64,000 nt of DNA from Sarcina ventriculi (lineage in GTDB: Bacteria > Bacillota > Clostridia > Clostridiales > Clostridiaceae): contig NZ_UAUL01000001.1 of assembly GCF_900456775.1 (NCBI RefSeq), positions 310,001-374,000 of the forward strand, read 5' to 3'. The position numbers and the translations under genes were made by a program. Below the pieces are notes generated by a model. It had not been told where the DNA came from. It worked only from the letters and a program-made list of their open reading frames with translations, and did not search any database. Position 1 is the stretch's first letter; the number at the start of each line of letters is the position of its first letter. This document shows, piece after piece, positions 58,553 to 64,000 of this stretch.

Positions 58553-58585
58553 AAAAAAAAGATTGCAAAATTGCAATCTTTTTTT
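58553..58585. terminator. Bidirectional terminator behind fba
   Basis: A-run, arms GATTGCAA / TTGCAATC with a two-base loop, then a T-run. It lies between the convergent fba and Ser/Thr-rich genes. Confidence 0.92.
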
Positions 58586-58589
58586 ATTA

Positions 58590-59546
58590 TTATAAACTAG
58601 CTGAATAAACACTTCCCTCATCGTTCATTACCGCTATACTACCACTATTTATTATTATTTTTGATTGTGTTTCATATTTATAAATTGTACTTGTTGTTAC
58701 TCTCACATTACTTGGCACTGCAATTATAAATCTAATAATTCCATTTGATGCACCTACATTTCCTGTCCAACCTTCACTTCCAAAATATGATAATGCATTA
58801 GTTGATATTATGTAATAATTAGGATTTTCTATAACAGTTCCATCAAAAGAATATAATGATTTAGTTAATATTAAAGTTTTACCTGAAGGGTTTGAACCAA
58901 ATGTTCCATCAGTAACCATAGGAGAACCTATTTTACTTCCAACTGTCCATGTTCCATAATATGCTGAAACTTGAGAGTTATTATTAAATAGCACAGGTTG
59001 TCCATCTATAATATTACTATTACTAGAATTAGCGTTGTTATCGCTCTCAACTTTATTGCTATTATTCTCTATTGTATTTTTATCCTTACTATTTATTACT
59101 TTTGTTCCTGAACTTTGAGTTGTGTCAGATGTATTACTTGGTTGCATTTGTGTTGAACTGCTTATACTACTTGCAGTTTCATCTTTCTTAGCGCTTTGGC
59201 TAACTTTAGTGCTTGAATTTTCTGCTACACTTTTTCCTTCACTACTACTTGTTGTATCCTTTGATATGACTTTCGCTTTTACACTTGCTGATGAATCTTT
59301 TGTGTTTATTGTTTTGCTACTACTAATTGTATTGCTAGCTTTCGTTGTACTACTTGCCGTATCATTAGACTCTTGAGCATTAGTTTTAGATGCTGCTGAC
59401 ACACTTGATGTGCTATTTGAAATAGAATTATTAACTGATGATACAGATGATGTTGTTGTACTCTTTGCAGATGCAACCTCGTAAATCGTACAGCCAACAA
59501 CAGCTGCAACTATTACTACAATAACACCTATCATTACTTTTTTCAT
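58590..59546 (-). CDS. Ser/Thr-rich envelope protein
   Basis: 318 residues, family not recognised. N-terminal hydrophobic segment (about 3-20) ends in VVGC, which fits a lipobox with Cys at about 19, or is a simple TM anchor. A low-complexity Ser/Thr/Asn/Lys linker (about 28-180) looks like a wall-spanning stalk. The C-terminal domain (about 185-318; YYGTWTVGSKIGSPMVTDG, LSYFGSEGWTGNVG, TSTIYKYETQSKIIINSGS) is compact and beta-rich by appearance, with no catalytic signature. The ATG at 59546 follows AAGGGGTGA. Likely a cell-surface binding protein; function cannot be read. Confidence 0.78.
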   Translation of the reverse strand: MKKVMIGVIVVIVAAVVGCTIYEVASAKSTTTSSVSSVNNSISNSTSSVSAASKTNAQESNDTASSTTKASNTISSSKTINTKDSSASVKAKVISKDTTSSSEGKSVAENSSTKVSQSAKKDETASSISSSTQMQPSNTSDTTQSSGTKVINSKDKNTIENNSNKVESDNNANSSNSNIIDGQPVLFNNNSQVSAYYGTWTVGSKIGSPMVTDGTFGSNPSGKTLILTKSLYSFDGTVIENPNYYIISTNALSYFGSEGWTGNVGASNGIIRFIIAVPSNVRVTTSTIYKYETQSKIIINSGSIAVMNDEGSVYSASL

Positions 59547-59700
59547 TTTTATCACCCCTTTTTACATGATTCCAAACTAATAATATACTTTATTTATTAT
59601 ACGACTCAACATTTAAAAAAACAACGCATATTAACAAATTTTATTTATTAATGCTTATTTTTTCTATATAATGTTAATTTTAATATTTTTCAAAATAAAA

Positions 59701-59736
59701 AAATCAAGTTGCAGTAATAGTTAGCAACTTGATTTT
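59701..59736 (-). terminator. Terminator of the rhodanese gene
   Basis: Arms AAATCAAGTTGC / GCAACTTGATTT with an 11-base loop; on the minus strand a seven-T tail follows. Confidence 0.88.
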
Positions 59737-59754
59737 CATTAATATATTTAGCTT

Positions 59755-60141
59755 CTACAATAATTCATTAAGCTTCTTTCTTTCACTAGATTTTAATAAC
59801 GGCTTTATTCCCCTATATAAAATCTCACATTTAATCCCTAAAAGCCTTGCATAAAAATATAACATGGGACTTCTAAGACGCCCCCTTGAACATACAAGTA
59901 CTAAAGCTTTCTTTCTATTTCTAGATATCATAAGAAGTCTTGTTTTTATGAATCTTCTTCTTTTTAATATTCCCTTCAAAATTATATAAAAAGCCATAGG
60001 ATAAAATTTTTTTATTTTTAAATATTCCTCTATTTCTATTATTGGAATACTATACTTTGTAAAAGGAGTCAGTTCATGTTCGAGGGTAGTTCTAACATCA
60101 ACTACTTTCTCATCTTTAATATCCTCATACCTGATAAACAT
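59755..60141 (-). CDS. Lone rhodanese-like protein, related to the MnmH N-domain
   Basis: 128 residues, a single rhodanese fold. VVDVRTTLEHELTPF (about 13-27) and the active-site loop LVCSRGRLRSP with Cys (about 84), then YFYARLLGIKCEILYRGIK, resemble the rhodanese domain of tRNA 2-selenouridine synthase (MnmH/SelU), whose loop is Cys-x-RGG-x-RS followed by LLxxLGY. The P-loop half of MnmH is absent and no selD or selenocysteine gene is near. A basic stretch RRRFIKTRLLMISRNRKK precedes the loop. AAGGTGA precedes the ATG. Probably a sulfur carrier; exact role unknown. Confidence 0.75.
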   Translation of the reverse strand: MFIRYEDIKDEKVVDVRTTLEHELTPFTKYSIPIIEIEEYLKIKKFYPMAFYIILKGILKRRRFIKTRLLMISRNRKKALVLVCSRGRLRSPMLYFYARLLGIKCEILYRGIKPLLKSSERKKLNELL

Positions 60142-60218
60142 AATATCACCTTATCCTTAAATGATAAGCCAAAAAGTGCTATATTAAATAATACTATGTT
60201 TAAAGTCTTATATTGATG

Positions 60219-61643
60219 TTATATTTTATTATACAAAGGTATTTTTATATAAGCCTTAGTACCCATTCCCACATCACTTTCTAAATTAACTTTACCGTTA
60301 TAATGATTTATTATTATCGCTGCAATAGATAATCCTAAACCACTTCCTCCAAGCTCTCTACTTCTCCCCTTATCCACTCTATAAAATCTTTCAAATACTT
60401 TTTCTATATCCTTTTTAGGGATTCCTATGCCATTATCTTCTATCAATATCTCAGCATAATCATTTTTTACATTAGCAGATATTTTTACAATTCCATGCTC
60501 ATTATCAGTATATTTTACAGAATTATCTATAAATATTCTTAAAAGTTGCTTTATCATATCCCTATCAGCTTTAATTATTATATTTCTACAATTTCCTTCA
60601 ATTTTTCTTAATATGTTATTGGGATTTATAATATCATAACTGTGTATAACTTCATTAATTAATATATTCAATTCTAATTCTTCATCATTAGTTTCCATAA
60701 GTCCACTGTCCTTCTTGGCTAGAAATAATAATCTGTCAATTAGAACTTTCATATGATCGCTTTCTTTTTTTATAGCAGTTATCGACTCTTCTAAAACCTC
60801 TCTATCGTCTTTTCCCCATCTATCTAGCATATCAGCATAACCTTTTATTACAGCTATTGGTGTTTTAAGCTCATGAGATGCATCTCCTACAAATCTGTTT
60901 TGCATCTCAAAAGTTTCCTCAATTCTGTCCATCATATTATTTATCGTTCCTGCTAATTTTCCTATTTCATCATCTGGCTTTTTGATAATTATTCTATCTT
61001 TTAAATTGTTACCGTTTATTTTTTCAGCAGTTTCTCTCATTATAGTCATTGGCCTTAAGCTTCTTTTAGTAATTATTTTTCCAGCAATTAAAGCTATTAT
61101 TACTCCTAAAAATGTAGTCAGCATCATAACAACAGCTAGAAGTTCTATATAATATGAATCTGACGTTTTATCTTTTATTAAAAATACATAATATTTTTGC
61201 CCACTTTGTTGTACAGGTACAACCATATACAAAACATGTTTTCCATTCATTGCTGTTTTTCTTATTCTTCCAGCTGCTTTAGCTAAATAACTTGGTATGC
61301 TTATATTTTCATTTGTCTTATATACAGAATTTCCCTTCGAATCAAAAACAAGACCATATAAATCATCTCCAAAACCTATATTTTCAACTGAATTTATTAA
61401 TCCTCTTCCCTCTTCTAGTTCATTTTGCAATGTTATTTTTGCATTGTTCAAAACATCGATATTATCCATATTCAACGCTATAGTTACAAACCAGTAAACC
61501 CCTAAATTTAAAAATATTAAAATCAAGGCTATAAGTATTCCATTATTTATAGCAAGAGAAGACGATAATTCTCGATGACTCTTTCTTTTATTATTTATCC
61601 ATTTTAATAACGATTTTAATTTTCTATTTACCTTAATCTTCAT
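60219..61643 (-). CDS. Sensor histidine kinase
   Basis: 474 residues: TM1 (about 33-56), an extracellular sensor loop (about 57-165), TM2 (about 168-190), HAMP (about 192-245, with KPDDEIGKLAGTINNMMDRIE), HisKA (FVGDASHELKTPIAVIKGYAD) and HATPase domain (LLRIFIDNSVKYTD, IEDNGIGIPKKDIEKVFERFYR, GGSGLGLSIAAIII). Classical OmpR-type partner kinase. Overlaps the end of the response-regulator gene by 11 bases. Stimulus unknown; mprF and envelope genes nearby suggest cell-surface stress, which is inference. Confidence 0.93.
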   Translation of the reverse strand: MKIKVNRKLKSLLKWINNKRKSHRELSSSLAINNGILIALILIFLNLGVYWFVTIALNMDNIDVLNNAKITLQNELEEGRGLINSVENIGFGDDLYGLVFDSKGNSVYKTNENISIPSYLAKAAGRIRKTAMNGKHVLYMVVPVQQSGQKYYVFLIKDKTSDSYYIELLAVVMMLTTFLGVIIALIAGKIITKRSLRPMTIMRETAEKINGNNLKDRIIIKKPDDEIGKLAGTINNMMDRIEETFEMQNRFVGDASHELKTPIAVIKGYADMLDRWGKDDREVLEESITAIKKESDHMKVLIDRLLFLAKKDSGLMETNDEELELNILINEVIHSYDIINPNNILRKIEGNCRNIIIKADRDMIKQLLRIFIDNSVKYTDNEHGIVKISANVKNDYAEILIEDNGIGIPKKDIEKVFERFYRVDKGRSRELGGSGLGLSIAAIIINHYNGKVNLESDVGMGTKAYIKIPLYNKI

Positions 61644-62310
61644 TTTTTATAACATACCCAACTCCCCTTACTGTTTGTATTTTTTTATCTAATCCATATT
61701 GCTCAAGCTTTTCTCTCAAATGTCTTATGTAAACATCAACTATATTTTCATCCCCAAAATAATCATAGCCCCAAACTTTATTTAATATATTTTGTCTATC
61801 CATGACAATTTCTTTATTTTTAAGTAAAAATTTCAATAAATCAAACTCAGTTTTAGTAAACTTTATCTCTTTCCCTAAGCATTCAACTCTTCTTTTATCA
61901 ACATTCATTTTTAATTCACCTATAAATAAAGTTTCAAATTTATCATTAGCTTTTCTTTCATAAACCCTTATTCTAGCTAAAAGTTCCTCAATTTCGAAAG
62001 GCTTTGTAATATAATCATCTGCACCTTCATCAAGACCTGCTATCTTATCACTAAGCTGTGATTTTGCAGTTAACATTATAATAGGAATACTACTAAAAGT
62101 TCTTATTCTTTTACAAGTTTCTATTCCATCTATACCATTCATCATAACATCTAACAATATTAAATCAATAGAATTGCTTTTTACTAGTTCTATTGCATCA
62201 TATCCATTATTAGCTATAAATACATGATACCCTTCATGCTCTAACTCCAACTGCAAAAATCTACATATATCTTTTTGATCATCAACAATTAAAATATTAA
62301 AGTTTTTCAC
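61633..62310 (-). CDS. OmpR-family response regulator
   Basis: 225 residues. Receiver domain (about 5-115) with acidic pair DDQ, phospho-acceptor Asp in LILLDVMMNG, and LTAKSQ and ITKPFEIEELLAR motifs. The C-terminal winged helix (about 130-224) has LTKTEFDLLKFLLKN-like and VDVYIRHLREKLEQ, RGVGYVI. I choose GTG at 62310: GGGAGTGAG is the ribosome site, four bases away; an ATG at 62325 would overlap it. First gene of the RR-HK pair, translationally coupled to the kinase. Confidence 0.93.
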   Translation of the reverse strand: MKNFNILIVDDQKDICRFLQLELEHEGYHVFIANNGYDAIELVKSNSIDLILLDVMMNGIDGIETCKRIRTFSSIPIIMLTAKSQLSDKIAGLDEGADDYITKPFEIEELLARIRVYERKANDKFETLFIGELKMNVDKRRVECLGKEIKFTKTEFDLLKFLLKNKEIVMDRQNILNKVWGYDYFGDENIVDVYIRHLREKLEQYGLDKKIQTVRGVGYVIKNED

Positions 62311-62478
62311 ATAACTCACTCCCATTGTTACAATTAATTAGACACTTATATAAATATATTATCATTTTAATATTGTAAAAATAATAACTAAAACTCATAT
62401 TAAAATACCTAATCTTATATATAAAATTCCCTTAATCTATTATAATATAGTAATGAATAAATATTAAGGAGAAAAATA

Positions 62479-63018
62479 ATGAAAGAATTAGAAACAAAAA
62501 TTATCGATATTGATTTAGATAGTTTAAGAAAAAAACTAAAAGAATTAAATTTTGAAAATGTAAAAAAAGAAAACCAAATAAACAATATATTTGACTTTAA
62601 AGATGGAAGACTTTTAAAAGACAAAGGTTATGCTAGAATCAGAACTGTTCATGATTTAATAAATAACAAAACTGTATATTTTATCACAACAAAAAAAATG
62701 TTAAGTCAAGATACTTTTAAAGTTATGGAGGAAAATGAAACTGTCATAGAAAACGGTGTTGTTGGAGAAAATATATTTAAATCTTTAGGTTTAGAGCTTA
62801 CAAAATCTATAAAAAAATATAGGGAAAGCTATAAGTACAAAAACACTTTAATAGAGATTGATATAAATGACCCAAGTTTTTGTCCATTCCCATATGTAGA
62901 AATTGAAACATCATCAGAAGAAGAACTTAACGAAGTACTAAATCTTCTTGGATACTCTATGAAAGATACTACATCTAAAACCATTTATGATATACTTAAA
63001 GAAAAAGGAATAAAATAA
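62479..63018 (+). CDS. CYTH-domain protein (class IV adenylate cyclase-like)
   Basis: 179 residues forming a CYTH triphosphate tunnel domain. N-terminal ExExK signature is ELETK (residues 3-7); Arg/Lys pairs appear in GYARIRT and YFITTKK, and the acidic C-terminal strands in LIEIDINDP and PYVEIETSSEEEL. Homologues are class IV adenylate cyclases (CyaB) or thiamine/inorganic triphosphatases; substrate cannot be told from sequence. AAGGAG lies ten bases before the ATG. mprF follows 28 bases later, possibly in the same transcript. Confidence 0.88.
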   Translation: MKELETKIIDIDLDSLRKKLKELNFENVKKENQINNIFDFKDGRLLKDKGYARIRTVHDLINNKTVYFITTKKMLSQDTFKVMEENETVIENGVVGENIFKSLGLELTKSIKKYRESYKYKNTLIEIDINDPSFCPFPYVEIETSSEEELNEVLNLLGYSMKDTTSKTIYDILKEKGIK

Positions 63019-63046
63019 ATCCCTAAAGTTAAGGAGTTGACAATTA

Positions 63047-64000
63047 ATGAAAAATCCCTTTAAAAATTCTAAAGAATCTAACGTTGGAAACTCTCCTAAA
63101 GTAGAAAAAGATTCTAAAAATTCTAAGGGTAAACCTAAAAAAAATTCAATAATTTACTTTTTTAAGTCTGCATATGAGTATGGCATATTTAGTAATGTAA
63201 CTAATTTTATACTATTTATTTTAATCTTACTTAGTGGTTTATTTTTAATTGTGTCTGCTCTATATCCTCCACTTTTAGATAGGTTCTTGATAGTATCTCA
63301 AATATTACCAAGACCTTTATTGCAGTTATCTCATAAAATTTCTCTTTTAATAGGTTTAATGCTTATTATGATATCTAAAGAAATTTTTTGTAAAGTAAAA
63401 AGAGCTTATTATATAACAATAGCCCTCTTAATATTAGGTGGAATATTTACTTTTATAAAAGGTTTAAGCTATGAAGAAGCTATAGCTTTATTAATAGTGT
63501 CTATAATATTAAGATTATCTAGAAAAAGCTTTCATAGAAAAAGCATTCCTATAAAACTTTCAAATTATACAGTAAGTTCCGTAATAGTAATTGCTGTAAC
63601 AATATTTTTAATAGAACACGCTAAAACCTTTATACATAATAATTTAATAAATCATCGTTATGTTCATGATTATTATTGGAGAATATTCCAACTAAAAAAA
63701 TACGACATATTTGTTGATATTCTAACATATGGGATTTTTATACTATTTTTAATTTTTCTTTATATTACAAGAGAAAAAATTGAAGATGATCCTTTATATG
63801 CTGAAAAAGTAGATATGAATAGAGTTAAAGATTTTTTATCTAAAAGCACTAACGGAAACTCGCTAACCCATCTTGTCTACTTAGGAGATAAAAAAATTTT
63901 TTGGGCTTTAAATGGCACTGCCATGATTCCCTACACTAAGTTCAATGATAAAATAATAGTTTTAAGTGACCCTGTTGTGCCTAGAGAAAATTTATCTGAT
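63047..64000 (+). CDS. mprF: MprF-type aminoacyl-phosphatidylglycerol synthase (cut by window edge)
   Basis: Membrane enzyme that transfers Lys or Ala from aminoacyl-tRNA to phosphatidylglycerol, lowering surface negative charge and giving resistance to cationic peptides. The 318 visible residues have a Lys/Asn/Ser-rich cytosolic start (about 1-35), about six TM helices (about 45-250) and the beginning of the DUF2156 catalytic domain (VKDFLSKSTNGNSLTHLVYLGDKKIFWALN). The long flippase TM block of S. aureus MprF is lacking, as in short clostridial homologues. AAGGAG before the ATG. C. perfringens is known to make Lys-PG and Ala-PG by two such enzymes; which one this is cannot be told. Confidence 0.9.
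   Translation, partial: MKNPFKNSKESNVGNSPKVEKDSKNSKGKPKKNSIIYFFKSAYEYGIFSNVTNFILFILILLSGLFLIVSALYPPLLDRFLIVSQILPRPLLQLSHKISLLIGLMLIMISKEIFCKVKRAYYITIALLILGGIFTFIKGLSYEEAIALLIVSIILRLSRKSFHRKSIPIKLSNYTVSSVIVIAVTIFLIEHAKTFIHNNLINHRYVHDYYWRIFQLKKYDIFVDILTYGIFILFLIFLYITREKIEDDPLYAEKVDMNRVKDFLSKSTNGNSLTHLVYLGDKKIFWALNGTAMIPYTKFNDKIIVLSDPVVPRENLSD

Noticed and set aside
59122-59376. Plus-strand frame opposite the Ser/Thr-rich gene, coding a Leu/Val/Ser-rich peptide
   Set aside because: It is an antisense product of Ser/Thr codon repeats, without a ribosome site.

Overview
The window is very AT-rich chromosomal DNA with strong AGGAGG-type ribosome binding sites, T-tailed stem-loop terminators, sporulation genes and core anaerobe metabolism. 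All of this points to a low-GC Gram-positive spore former of Clostridium sensu stricto. The gene set and order (cggR-gap-pgk-tpi, sleM-like lysozyme, gal genes, mprF) resemble the C. perfringens / C. baratii neighbourhood. This is recognition from memory, and the species is not settled. I see no rRNA, tRNA, IS element, prophage or CRISPR array; it reads as ordinary core chromosome with some accessory small genes.

Layout. 1-12 kb is the glycolysis block on the minus strand: partial rnr, secG, eno, then gpmI, tpiA, pgk, gap and the regulator cggR, with rpoN just upstream. A VanY-type lipoprotein, an M19 dipeptidase and a CPBP membrane protease sit inside the block. 13-24 kb holds an orphan nucleoside-binding lipoprotein, degV, trmL and envelope genes (VanW-like protein, GH25 lysozyme, two tandem D-Ala ligases), then a large orphan histidine kinase. 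24-28 kb is a T-box-controlled operon cysK-cysE-queG-plsC-nth. 28-31 kb has an MgtE-N/CBS protein behind a leader peptide and terminator, a lipid kinase and rubrerythrin. 32-38 kb has the sporulation trio spoVR-yhbH-prkA and recQ. 38-45 kb has a DUF4430 protein, a heterodimeric ABC exporter divergent from a MarR regulator, a 50-codon small secreted-peptide gene and a patatin lipase. 45-52 kb is galactose metabolism (symporter, galR, galM, galK, galT). 52-58 kb has a protein with repeated Asp-Lys-Thr motifs, an ArsR-NifX fusion, a uridine kinase-like protein, DUF421/DUF4363 and fba. 58-64 kb has a Ser/Thr-rich envelope protein, a lone rhodanese, a two-component system, a CYTH protein and the start of mprF.

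How it works together. CggR, whose operator is clearly visible at its own promoter, should control gap-pgk-tpi. A second operator of the same architecture lies in front of fba 45 kb away, so the aldolase gene is predicted to share this control. Other switches readable in the DNA are a cysteine-specifier T-box, a leader-peptide attenuator in front of the MgtE-N/CBS gene, a 28-bp perfect palindrome at the ArsR-NifX promoter, an inverted repeat in the marR promoter and a cre-like site at the symporter promoter.

Best candidates for new biology: the fba CggR site, the ArsR-NifX gene with a strong internal start for the NifX half, the leader peptide overlapping a terminator, the 50-residue secreted peptide, the six-fold Asp-Lys-Thr repeat protein, and the second D-Ala ligase whose active-site Tyr is replaced by His. 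All coordinates and motifs were read by eye; no searches were run.
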